Below are positions 17,618-25,379 of a DNA stretch of 64,000 bases, piece after piece. The notes under the pieces were generated by a model. It worked only from the letters and a program-made list of their open reading frames with translations, searched no databases and had not been told where the DNA came from. Position numbers and translations under genes: made by a program. This DNA is from Fibrobacter sp. UWB4 (GTDB lineage Bacteria > Fibrobacterota > Fibrobacteria > Fibrobacterales > Fibrobacteraceae), in NCBI RefSeq assembly GCF_002210345.1, contig NZ_MWQI01000001.1:372001-436000 (forward strand), given 5' to 3'. Within the stretch, counting starts at the first letter, position 1. Each line of letters opens with the position of its first letter.

Positions 17618-18526
17618 TTTCTTGTCTTCGATGTACAGCGGGCGCTGCTTGACTTCGTCATAGATTCGGCCGATGTATTCGCCGAGAATGCCGATGGTCA
17701 AAAGCTGTACGCCTGCGAAGAACACGATGGCGGTCATGAGCGATGCCCAGCCTGGAACCGTTGTCGCAGGGGAGAGGAACTTTTCGAGAATCGACCAGAC
17801 GAGGAGTGCAAAGCCAACGATTGTAGCGATGAAGCCCATGTAGAAGCTGATCTTGAGCGGAGCCGAGCTGAAACCCGTGATGCCATCGAACGCGAGGCGC
17901 AACATCTTCTTGAGCGGATACTTCGAAGTGCCTGCGGTGCGTTCGGCGCGGTCGTACTTGACGCCGATCTTCTTGAAACCGACCCAGCACACGAGCCCGC
18001 GCAAGAAGCGGCTGCGTTCTGGGAGGTTCTTGAGCTGGTCTACCACGCAGCGGTCCATGAGTCTGAAGTCGCCTGTATCAGGCGGAATGTCGATGCTCGT
18101 GAGCTTGCCGATGATGCGGTAGAAGCAGAATGCCGTAAAGCGCTTGAAGAGAGTCTCGCCTTTGCGCTTGTTGCGCTGGGCGTAAACGACCTGGTAGCCT
18201 TCGCGCCATTTTTCGAGCATCTCGTGGATGAGGCTCGGCGGGTCCTGCAAGTCGCCGTCGATGATGACGACGGCTGCGCCCTGGGCGTGGTCAAGACCTG
18301 CGCTGAATGCAGCCTGGTGGCCGAAGTTACGGCTAAAGTTGATGATTTTGTTGTTCGGGTTCCCAGGAAGGAGGCTTTCCACGATTTCTCGGGTGCGGTC
18401 CTTGGAACCGTCGTTTACGAAAATGAGTTCGTGTTCGATATCCTTAAGCTCTTCCTCCAAGACGCGGTAGGTTTCGGCGACGATCTCTTCTTCATTAAAA
18501 ACAGGTATAATTACGGATAAAAGCAT
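17615..18526 (-). CDS. Glycosyltransferase family 2, polyprenyl-phosphate sugar transferase type (GtrB/DPM1-like)
   Basis: 303 residues. GT-A fold: SVIIPVFNEEE, FVNDGSKDRT, IIDGDLQDPP with the metal-binding DxD, then R-rich AERTAGTSKYPLKKM typical of the DPM1/GtrB/ArnC group. Two transmembrane helices at the C-terminus (about 225-247 and 262-285) anchor it in the inner membrane, where it would charge undecaprenyl phosphate with a sugar. The GT39-like membrane protein upstream (18647-21208) would be a natural user of such a lipid-linked sugar. A -10 TATAAT stands 6 bp before the ATG. Confidence 0.85.
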   Translation of the reverse strand: MLLSVIIPVFNEEEIVAETYRVLEEELKDIEHELIFVNDGSKDRTREIVESLLPGNPNNKIINFSRNFGHQAAFSAGLDHAQGAAVVIIDGDLQDPPSLIHEMLEKWREGYQVVYAQRNKRKGETLFKRFTAFCFYRIIGKLTSIDIPPDTGDFRLMDRCVVDQLKNLPERSRFLRGLVCWVGFKKIGVKYDRAERTAGTSKYPLKKMLRLAFDGITGFSSAPLKISFYMGFIATIVGFALLVWSILEKFLSPATTVPGWASLMTAIVFFAGVQLLTIGILGEYIGRIYDEVKQRPLYIEDKK

Positions 18527-18532
18527 AATGCA

Positions 18533-18538
18533 ATTATA
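18533..18538 (-). promoter_or_regulatory. Consensus -10 box before the GT2 gene
   Basis: Perfect TATAAT, 6 bp from ATG 18526, with no SD between. The clearest case of the leaderless arrangement in the window. Confidence 0.5.
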
Positions 18539-18551
18539 GCAATTTAAAAAA

Positions 18552-18633
18552 TAGTTACTAGTTAATAGTTATTAGTTACTAGGGAATTTTTATATAAATT
18601 ACATCTAGTAACTAGTAACTTGAAACTTGGAAC
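18552..18633. repeat. Heptad-period intergenic repeat, two inverted arms (locus E)
   Basis: Left arm TAGTTAC, TAGTTAA, TAGTTAT, TAGTTAC, TAGGGAA (18552-18586). Right arm TAGTAAC, TAGTAAC, TTGAAAC, TTGGAAC (18606-18633). GTTACTAG and CTAGTAAC are exact complements, so a long hairpin is possible. A small GCGGC/GCCGC hairpin follows at 18635. Confidence 0.85.
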
Positions 18634-18646
18634 TGCGGCGAAGCCG

Positions 18647-21208
18647 CTATGGTATAAGAACCGGGTTGATGATATCAACGTGGCTGCAGTTGATGCCTTC
18701 TTTGGGGAATGTCCTGATGGTAAGGTTTTGGACGCCTGCGATATTGGCCTTGACTTTGTGCAATTCGCCGTTCCTAAAGAACGGTGTCTTTGCAAGTGAC
18801 TTTCCGTCACCGAGAACTTCTACAGCAACGCCTTCGCTGCATAGCGATTCATCGTCAAGTCCTGTAGAAAATTTGAGCGTCGAAAAACTTTTCCCGATAT
18901 CAAAAGTCGTTGTAGAGGATGCGTGGACGCCGATGCCATAATCATAACGCTGTCCGTTTACGTTAAACTTGTTTCCTTCGATGCTTTCGTTCTTGTGCAT
19001 TTTTCCCCATTCCTGAGTGTGACTCTTGATTGGGTAATCAGAAAGCGCAATGACGCCATTGACATCATAAAAGAAAAATTTCGAAATGTCGGCAAGCTTG
19101 CTTTTGGTCGCTGCATCCTGTACGGTAAAACGGATTTGGTTATAACCAGGCTGTAATTTTTCGATATCGATATCCTTGCTGTATTCGCCAGATTTGTATT
19201 GCGTTGCAGTAACAGATTCGTCATTCACAGTCAGTGACATGGACCAGTTGGCAGCTGCGGCTCCTTTTTCATTGAGGTTGTAGTTTATTCTTAATGAAAC
19301 GGCCTTGCTCTTGGTGGAATCGTCCGTGACGACTTCTAATTCGCTGGTGGATATGATTTTTTCGGGGTTGTAGTTTTTACGACCGTTGAACTTTGCGATT
19401 TGGACCCAGTAGTTGTTTGTAATCAAGATGTTCTTGACGCCTGTCAAATCCATTTCTCGTTCAAAGATATCGCATGTCGTGGCGATGCGGTGTTCTACGG
19501 CTTTCCTGTGGTAGGTGTGGCTATCCCAGCAGTCCAGTCCGCGGATGTAATAGACTTCGCCTTTGTACTTGTCGATGAGTTCGCTCATTTCGTGGTTGGA
19601 CATCTTGCGGGCGTTGTCATAATGGATGGAAGACATGCCGTAACCCACAAAATGCCATGGGCGACCGTAAATAAAGAACCTGTCGGCTTTAGGCTGTTCC
19701 TTGAGCCATCCGAGAATTTCGTATTCTTCAATGGTCAAGTGGTTGCGGTTGTACATGATGTTTTTGTTAAAGTCCTTTTTGTAGTGGTATGTCCATCCGC
19801 TGAAGATCAACGCGACAATGAGAATGCCGAGAACTGCTCCCTTGCCGTTCTGGTCTCTGCTTCCGTTCGGTGTGGCAAAGTACTGGACCATGTGGGTTAT
19901 CGGGAGGGCGGCGACAAAGGCCATGGACGGCAACATCACGAGACTATAGCGCTGGTTGATTTCAATGCTGAAATCGCCGGAGACGTTTTCCAAAATCATA
20001 AATGTTTGCAGATGGTACAGGAGCAAGAATCCGAGAATCTTGAGATATGTGAAACTGCTCTTTCTGGCATCGTTAATGGCGCGGAAGACGAGGTAAATGC
20101 CGCCAATCGCAAACAGGTAGTTGAAGTAACTGAGGAACGGGTTTTCAAGTTCTCCGTTGCTCTTGAGAGGCTTTGTCATCACTTCCCAGTTCTTGGTGAG
20201 GTCTTCAAAGAAGTGGCCGTGGGCGTTGAACTCGCCTCCCTGGAATCCAAATCCCTGGAAGTAGCTGATGGTGAGGAGTGCAGGCACCGAGAAAAGCGAA
20301 AGCGTCATGAAGAAAACGGGAGCTTTTTCGTCTTTCTGGTCGAGAAGTTTCGGGAGTGCAAAAAAGATGAATGCAAAGATGCAGAAAATTGTTTCTTGGC
20401 GGGTCTGGGCAAAGAAGGCTAGGATGAGCGCGAGAAGCGTCCAGTGCCAGACGGTGTTTCTGTCGTAAGCCCATTTGAAAACAAGCAGCGACAGCGCGGA
20501 GAGGAAAATGTAGAGCGGTTCAACGGACATCGATCGGAACTGGAATAGCACGGTCGGTTGGAGTGCCATGAGGAGCGATGCCAGGAACGCTAGGAGCGGT
20601 TGCTTTGTCCAGGCGACAATCGCAAGGAACATAAGCAGGAACGCAAGCGGCAACATCAAAAGTTCAGCTTTGAAAATCCAGCGGAGGTCGCTTCCGAACA
20701 GCGGCATGCCGATGCGGTAAAGGAACGATAGGCCTTTCGTCTTGAAACTGTTGGATGTGGATTTGCATGTTAGGGCGCCGTTCTCGAATTCGCCCTGGTT
20801 GCAGGTGCCGGATTCGTTATTGTAGTACATGTTCTGGGCAACGGACATGAATACGCTTTCGTCGCTCTGGACACGGTGGCGGGCCTCTATTTGTGTGCCT
20901 GCGAAAATTGAAACTGTAACGGCGAACACGAGCGTCATGATGCTTATGGACTTTGCGGGGAGGATTCCCTTGATCCATTCCCTGAAATCCTTGCTCAACA
21001 TGCAGAACAGGACGATGCCTGCGACGAACTGTATCGCAAAAAGCGGCAGGGGGAGGTTCAAGTCCAGTTGTCGGATGGTTTCCCTGTGATTGATGTTCGG
21101 GGCGAGGTAAATAAGGAACGGGATGGCTATGGCAACGAGGGTGCCGAAAATGCCGGCGGGGTGAGCTAAGTTCTTGAAGAGCCTCAAGATAGCGTCTTTG
21201 TAGTTCAT
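18647..21208 (-). CDS. GT39-like polytopic glycosyltransferase with C-terminal NPCBM-like domain
   Basis: About 853 residues. The first 480 hold about 11-12 transmembrane helices with a DE motif in the first large loop (VQSDESVFMSVAQNMYY), as in ArnT/PMT-type GT-C transferases that use lipid-linked sugars. Then comes a periplasmic part, and the last 150 residues (YDYGIGVHASSTTTFDIG, TGLDDESLCSEGVAVEVLGDGK) match the NPCBM/galactose-binding pattern. ATG 21208 has AGAAGG 7 bp upstream and is preferred to 21229. It lies upstream of the GT2 gene with a heptad hairpin between. The fusion suggests glycosylation of an extracytoplasmic polymer with a built-in sugar-binding module. Confidence 0.7.
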   Translation of the reverse strand: MNYKDAILRLFKNLAHPAGIFGTLVAIAIPFLIYLAPNINHRETIRQLDLNLPLPLFAIQFVAGIVLFCMLSKDFREWIKGILPAKSISIMTLVFAVTVSIFAGTQIEARHRVQSDESVFMSVAQNMYYNNESGTCNQGEFENGALTCKSTSNSFKTKGLSFLYRIGMPLFGSDLRWIFKAELLMLPLAFLLMFLAIVAWTKQPLLAFLASLLMALQPTVLFQFRSMSVEPLYIFLSALSLLVFKWAYDRNTVWHWTLLALILAFFAQTRQETIFCIFAFIFFALPKLLDQKDEKAPVFFMTLSLFSVPALLTISYFQGFGFQGGEFNAHGHFFEDLTKNWEVMTKPLKSNGELENPFLSYFNYLFAIGGIYLVFRAINDARKSSFTYLKILGFLLLYHLQTFMILENVSGDFSIEINQRYSLVMLPSMAFVAALPITHMVQYFATPNGSRDQNGKGAVLGILIVALIFSGWTYHYKKDFNKNIMYNRNHLTIEEYEILGWLKEQPKADRFFIYGRPWHFVGYGMSSIHYDNARKMSNHEMSELIDKYKGEVYYIRGLDCWDSHTYHRKAVEHRIATTCDIFEREMDLTGVKNILITNNYWVQIAKFNGRKNYNPEKIISTSELEVVTDDSTKSKAVSLRINYNLNEKGAAAANWSMSLTVNDESVTATQYKSGEYSKDIDIEKLQPGYNQIRFTVQDAATKSKLADISKFFFYDVNGVIALSDYPIKSHTQEWGKMHKNESIEGNKFNVNGQRYDYGIGVHASSTTTFDIGKSFSTLKFSTGLDDESLCSEGVAVEVLGDGKSLAKTPFFRNGELHKVKANIAGVQNLTIRTFPKEGINCSHVDIINPVLIP

Positions 21209-21402
21209 TTTAATCCTTCTCGAAAACACGTAAAAATCGCTCCAGGAATTGCTTCTTTTGGGGCGTTTGGGCTTATTTTAAGTTGTTGCTGAAATATAAC
21301 TTTTTATTGCTTTGGGCTTTTCATTTGACAATATACCTTGAGAGTTTCGCAAGAAAAAACTAAATTTGCCGCGTAAAAACAAAACTCTAAAGGGGTTAGA
21401 CC

Positions 21403-23478
21403 GTGCAAGATTCATTAGTTACAAAAGCAGCTGACAACGTCCGTATCCTTTCTGCCGCGATGGTGCAGAAGGCCAAGTCCGGGCATCCGGGTGGAGCCAT
21501 GGGCGCCGCAGACGCCATCACGCTTTTGTTTGCCGAGTTCTTGCGCTATGATCCGGACGACGCCAACTGGATGGCTCGCGACCGCTTCTTCATGGACCCG
21601 GGCCACATGAGCCCGCTCCTCTATTCCGAACTCGTCCTTACGAACCGCCTCACGCTCGAAGACTTGAAGAACTTCCGCCAGCTTGGCAGCCGCACTCCGG
21701 GCCATCCGGAAGTCGATGTCGCTCTCGGCATTGAAAACTCCTCGGGTCCGCTCGGTATCGGTCACGGCATTGCTCTCGGTGGCGCTATTGCCGAACGCTT
21801 CATGGTCGAACGCTTTGGCTCTATCCTCGAACACAAGACCGTCTGCCTCGTTTCTGACGGCGGTCTCGAAGAAGAAATCGCATACGGCGTGGGCCGCATT
21901 GCAGGTCACCTCAAGCTTTCGAACCTCATTTTCTTCTACGACGCAAACCAGGTCCAGCTCAGCTGCAAGACCGAAGACGTGATGGACCACGACTTCGTGA
22001 AGCAGTACGAATCCTGGGGCTTCCGCGTGATTGAATGCGACGGTTCCAACATTGCAGAACTCCGCAAGGCATTCAAGGCCGCTTGGGCAGAAACTGAAAA
22101 GCCGGTTCTCGTCTACGGTCACACCACGATGGCCAAGGGCGCTATCGCCGAAGACGGCAAGAGCTACGAAGGCGCTGTCTCTACGCACGGTCAGCCGCTC
22201 AATGCCGCAGGTGCTTCTACCTCTGCTACAGTCAAGAATCTCGGTGGCAATCCGGACGATCCGTTCCAGGTCTTTGACGATGTGAAGGCTGGCTTTGAAG
22301 CCCGCGCTAACGAACTCCGCAAGCAGGTTGCCGAATGGAAGAAGGCCAAGGCCGCTTGGGACAAGGAAAACGCTGAAAAGTCCGCTACCCTCAATGAATG
22401 GCTTTCTGGCAAGGGTCTCAAGATCGACCTCTCCAAGCTCAACATCAAGGAAGGTGTTGCCACTCGCGTCACTAGCGGTACGGTTCTTGGCTACCTCGCC
22501 GAAAATTATCACAACATAATCTGCAGTTCTGCTGACCTTTCGAACTCCGACAACACGCAGGCTTTCCTCGACAAGACGGGCATCTTCCGTGCTAACGACT
22601 TCAAGGGTGCTTTTGTCCAGGTCGGTGTTGCAGAACTCACGATGGGCGCCATTGCAAACGGTATCGCTCTCCACGGCGGTCTCTATCCGATTTGCGCAAC
22701 GTTCTTTGTCTTCAGTGACTTCATGAAGCCGGCAATCCGTATGGCAGCTCTCATGGGCCTCCCGGTCAAGTACGTGTTTACGCACGACAGCTTCCGCGTG
22801 GGTGAAGACGGCCCGACGCACCAGCCGATTGAACACGAAACGCAGATCCGCTTGCTCGAAAGCCTCACGAAGGCTAGCGGCAAGGCCGAAATGCTCGTTC
22901 TCCGCCCGGCTGACGCTTACGAAACTCTCGCCGCATGGGAAATGGCTTTCGAAAACAACGACAGCCCGACGGCTCTTATCCTCACTCGCCAGGTCGTGAA
23001 CACGCTCCCGGGTGAAAACCGCTATGAAGCTGCCAAGGCTTGCCGCAAGGGTGCTTACATTGTCAGCGACAACACTGCTGCTGGCAAGAAGCCGGATCTT
23101 ACTTTGGTTGCAAACGGCAGTGATGTTCTCCTTGAACACCAGGCTGCTGAACTCCTCCGCGACGAAGGCAAGTCCGTTCGCGTGGTTTCCATGATTAGCC
23201 CGGCTCTCTTCCTCAAGCAGCCGAAATCCTACCGCGACAGCATCATCGCTCCGTGGACTCCGGTGTTTGCAAAGTCCAGCGGTCTTCCGCTCTTGTTCGC
23301 ACAGGTCGTGGGTGGCTTCGGTAAGGTCTCCGGTCTCGAACGCTTCGGTGCTTCTGCTCCGGCTGGCGTCCTCGAAAAGGAATTTGGCTACGTTCCGGAA
23401 GCTGTTGCCGCAGCCGCTAAGGAATACCTCGCTGAATACGCCAAGAACGTCGAAGACTTCAAGAAAGCTAACGCTTAA
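21403..23478 (+). CDS. tkt: Transketolase
   Basis: Thiamine-diphosphate enzyme of the non-oxidative pentose phosphate pathway. 691 residues. Visible: KSGHPGGAMGAADAITLLF, GPLGIGHGIALGGAIAERF, the TPP region LVSDGGLEEEIAYGVGRIAGHL (usual GDG is SDG here), VAELTMGAIANGIALHGG with the catalytic Glu, and DGPTHQPIEH. GTG start with AGGGG upstream. Codon use is strongly biased towards C-ending codons, as for a highly expressed gene; a 574-codon antisense open frame results from this bias. Followed by a terminator. Confidence 0.95.
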   Translation: MQDSLVTKAADNVRILSAAMVQKAKSGHPGGAMGAADAITLLFAEFLRYDPDDANWMARDRFFMDPGHMSPLLYSELVLTNRLTLEDLKNFRQLGSRTPGHPEVDVALGIENSSGPLGIGHGIALGGAIAERFMVERFGSILEHKTVCLVSDGGLEEEIAYGVGRIAGHLKLSNLIFFYDANQVQLSCKTEDVMDHDFVKQYESWGFRVIECDGSNIAELRKAFKAAWAETEKPVLVYGHTTMAKGAIAEDGKSYEGAVSTHGQPLNAAGASTSATVKNLGGNPDDPFQVFDDVKAGFEARANELRKQVAEWKKAKAAWDKENAEKSATLNEWLSGKGLKIDLSKLNIKEGVATRVTSGTVLGYLAENYHNIICSSADLSNSDNTQAFLDKTGIFRANDFKGAFVQVGVAELTMGAIANGIALHGGLYPICATFFVFSDFMKPAIRMAALMGLPVKYVFTHDSFRVGEDGPTHQPIEHETQIRLLESLTKASGKAEMLVLRPADAYETLAAWEMAFENNDSPTALILTRQVVNTLPGENRYEAAKACRKGAYIVSDNTAAGKKPDLTLVANGSDVLLEHQAAELLRDEGKSVRVVSMISPALFLKQPKSYRDSIIAPWTPVFAKSSGLPLLFAQVVGGFGKVSGLERFGASAPAGVLEKEFGYVPEAVAAAAKEYLAEYAKNVEDFKKANA

Positions 23479-23504
23479 TTAGCGAACGCAATTGAAACAT
23501 TTAA

Positions 23505-23535
23505 AAACGGTGCCGATGACGGTGCCGTTTTTTTT
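23505..23535 (+). terminator. Rho-independent terminator of tkt
   Basis: AAACGG...CCGTTT stem extended through two wobble pairs and CC/GG, then a run of T. Confidence 0.75.
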
Positions 23536-23700
23536 GCACTACTTCTAACTTGTACTCTCGCTACGCTCAAGTACCAAATGCTGGTCTCGGTCATGTCCAA
23601 GCAAGCTTGGCCGCGACGCTCGACCTATGCATTTGTCCTACATCCTACTAAAACAATGTAATTTTATTGTGATTTTGCGCACTTTCCCTTTAAAAAGTGT

Positions 23701-23706
23701 TATATT
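23701..23706 (+). promoter_or_regulatory. -10-like box before nrdR
   Basis: TATATT, 6 bp before ATG 23713, no SD. The arrangement TATATTCA-N2-GCATGATT is nearly the same at the thioesterase gene (60230-60248). Confidence 0.45.
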
Positions 23707-23712
23707 CAGTGC

Positions 23713-24156
23713 ATGATTTGCCCGTTTTGCAAGAATGATAACGACAAGGTTGTCGATAGCCGCGTGAGTGGCTCGTCCATCCGTCGTCGTCGTGAATGTT
23801 GCGCTTGTGGCCGGCGCTTTACGACCCGTGAATATATTGAAGTCCAGCCGCTGACTGTCATCAAGCGCAGCGGCGAGCGTGAGCCTTTCCAGCGCGAAAA
23901 ATTGCAACGTGGCATTATGAACTCCTGCAAAAAGCGCCCGGTTTCCATGGACGATATCGAACAGCTGGTAACGCGCGTGGAAAATTCGTTGCAGATGTCG
24001 GAAGGCTTTGAAGTGAGCTACGATCAGATCGGGAACCTCGTGATGCAGGAACTCAAAAAGCTCGATGCTGTAGCCTACGTTCGTTTCGCTTCCATCTACC
24101 GTGAATTCAAGGAAGTGGGCGAGTTCGTGGATCAAATCAAGACTCTTGATAAGTAG
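23713..24156 (+). CDS. nrdR: Transcriptional repressor NrdR
   Basis: ATP/dATP-sensing zinc-ribbon repressor of ribonucleotide reductase genes. 147 residues, normal length. Zinc ribbon Cys3, Cys6, Cys29 and Cys32; RRRECCACGRRFTT; then the ATP-cone (VIKRSGEREPFQREKLQRGI) and YVRFASIYREF. It stands alone with no reductase gene nearby. A -10-like TATATT 6 bp upstream suggests a leaderless mRNA. Confidence 0.97.
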   Translation: MICPFCKNDNDKVVDSRVSGSSIRRRRECCACGRRFTTREYIEVQPLTVIKRSGEREPFQREKLQRGIMNSCKKRPVSMDDIEQLVTRVENSLQMSEGFEVSYDQIGNLVMQELKKLDAVAYVRFASIYREFKEVGEFVDQIKTLDK

Positions 24157-24308
24157 AGCGGCGCAGAGCGCCTTTGAGGTTTGGGCTCGCTACGCTTTGG
24201 GGTATGAGCGATATTATTTCTGCAATAAAAAGCTATCTTTGAATTAAATCTTATACCTCAGAGGGAGCCGGAGGCGACCGTGCTCATACCTCATAGCTGC
24301 AGTTTCTT

Positions 24309-25358
24309 ATGAATTATAAATACTCCGATCTTTTAAAGTCTGCATTATCCAAGCGCGCTCCGTTATTCGATGTGACGGATGCTTTGCGCTTTGTGAATGG
24401 CGCTGCCGACGGTTTTCCGGGACTCACGATTGACAAGTTCGGTGACCGTTATCAGATGCAGTTTTTTGGACCGGAGCTTTTGACGAGCAAGACTGAGATT
24501 GTCGAAGCCTTGTCGGCTCTTTTCAATCCTGTTTGCGTTGTAACAAAGGAACGTCTTTCAAGCTCTGGGCGTTCGCTTGAAAACGCTCCGATGGATGTGG
24601 TGGTTGGCACACGCGAAGATGCCGTGGGGACCGTTCGCGAGGGCAATGCCAATTTTCATGTGGACTTGCTCGATACGATCAATCCGGGGCTTTTTCTCGA
24701 CATGCGTCATGTGCGCCTCGAAGTCGAAGAACGCTTCCGTGAAATGTCCGGCGCATCTTCGGCGAATCCCGAAACAGCAAACGCATCTACGGCGAATCTC
24801 GCAGACTCGGTGAATCTCGAAAATCCCGCGACCGGCCTTCGCTTCTTGAACTTGTTTAGCTATACGTGCAGTTTCTCCGTTCACGCCCGTCTAGGCGGTG
24901 CTGCGGTCGCTACAAACGCCGATATCAGCGGCAAGATTCTTGACAAGGGCCGTGAAAATTATGCCTTAAATGGCCTTGATTCGCGCCCAGGAGAGTTCTT
25001 CCGCGGTAATGCTATCGAGTATGTGCATTGGGCACAAAAGAAGGGACTCCGCTTTGACGGTATCGTGCTTGACCCGCCGAGCTTTGCGCGTTTCAAGGGC
25101 TTTAACTTTAACGTGCGTGAACACCTGATGCCGCTCGTTGCCGACTGCGCGACGCTTTTAAATCCCGGCGGATTTTTCATGGTGAGTTCCAACTACAGTG
25201 AGTTTAACTTGTCCGCTTTTGCCCGTGATGTTCTCGCGGCAGTTTCGTCCGTGCATCCAAACGCAAAAACGTCTTGGAAAAAATCCCAAGACGTAGACTT
25301 TGTCGGTAGCGGTTCTACAAAAGATTCTTGCTTAGTCGCGACTCTCGTAGAAGTGTAA
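24309..25358 (+). CDS. Class I SAM-dependent rRNA methyltransferase, RlmI-like
   Basis: 349 residues. N-terminal RlmI-type region (RFVNGAADGFPGLTIDKFGD), SAM-binding LNLFSYTCSFSVHA and catalytic-type DPPSFARFKGF. RlmI methylates C5 of a 23S rRNA cytosine; the family also includes RlmK-type N7-G enzymes, so the exact base is uncertain. Between about 147 and 172 there is a Ser/Ala/Asn-rich insert created by a 30-bp tandem duplication. No SD or -10 box is obvious; upstream DNA has inverted GGTATGAGC/GCTCATACC segments. Confidence 0.8.
   Translation: MNYKYSDLLKSALSKRAPLFDVTDALRFVNGAADGFPGLTIDKFGDRYQMQFFGPELLTSKTEIVEALSALFNPVCVVTKERLSSSGRSLENAPMDVVVGTREDAVGTVREGNANFHVDLLDTINPGLFLDMRHVRLEVEERFREMSGASSANPETANASTANLADSVNLENPATGLRFLNLFSYTCSFSVHARLGGAAVATNADISGKILDKGRENYALNGLDSRPGEFFRGNAIEYVHWAQKKGLRFDGIVLDPPSFARFKGFNFNVREHLMPLVADCATLLNPGGFFMVSSNYSEFNLSAFARDVLAAVSSVHPNAKTSWKKSQDVDFVGSGSTKDSCLVATLVEV
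24753..24819 (+). repeat. In-frame 30-bp tandem repeat inside the RlmI-like gene
   Basis: GCATCTTCGGCGAATCCCG (24753) recurs as GCATCTACGGCGAATCTCG (24783), 30 bp on, with a partial third unit at 24804. It encodes the low-complexity linker before the SAM-binding motif; a multiple of three, so the frame is kept. Confidence 0.7.
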
Positions 25359-25379
25359 ACTGCGCGATTCTTGACTGCG

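Noticed and set aside
19400-20422. 340-codon plus-strand frame inside the GT39-like gene
   Set aside because: Antisense shadow; the minus-strand product has clear membrane helices and a good SD.
21415-23139. 574-codon minus-strand frame inside transketolase
   Set aside because: Shadow of a strongly codon-biased gene; no recognisable motif.
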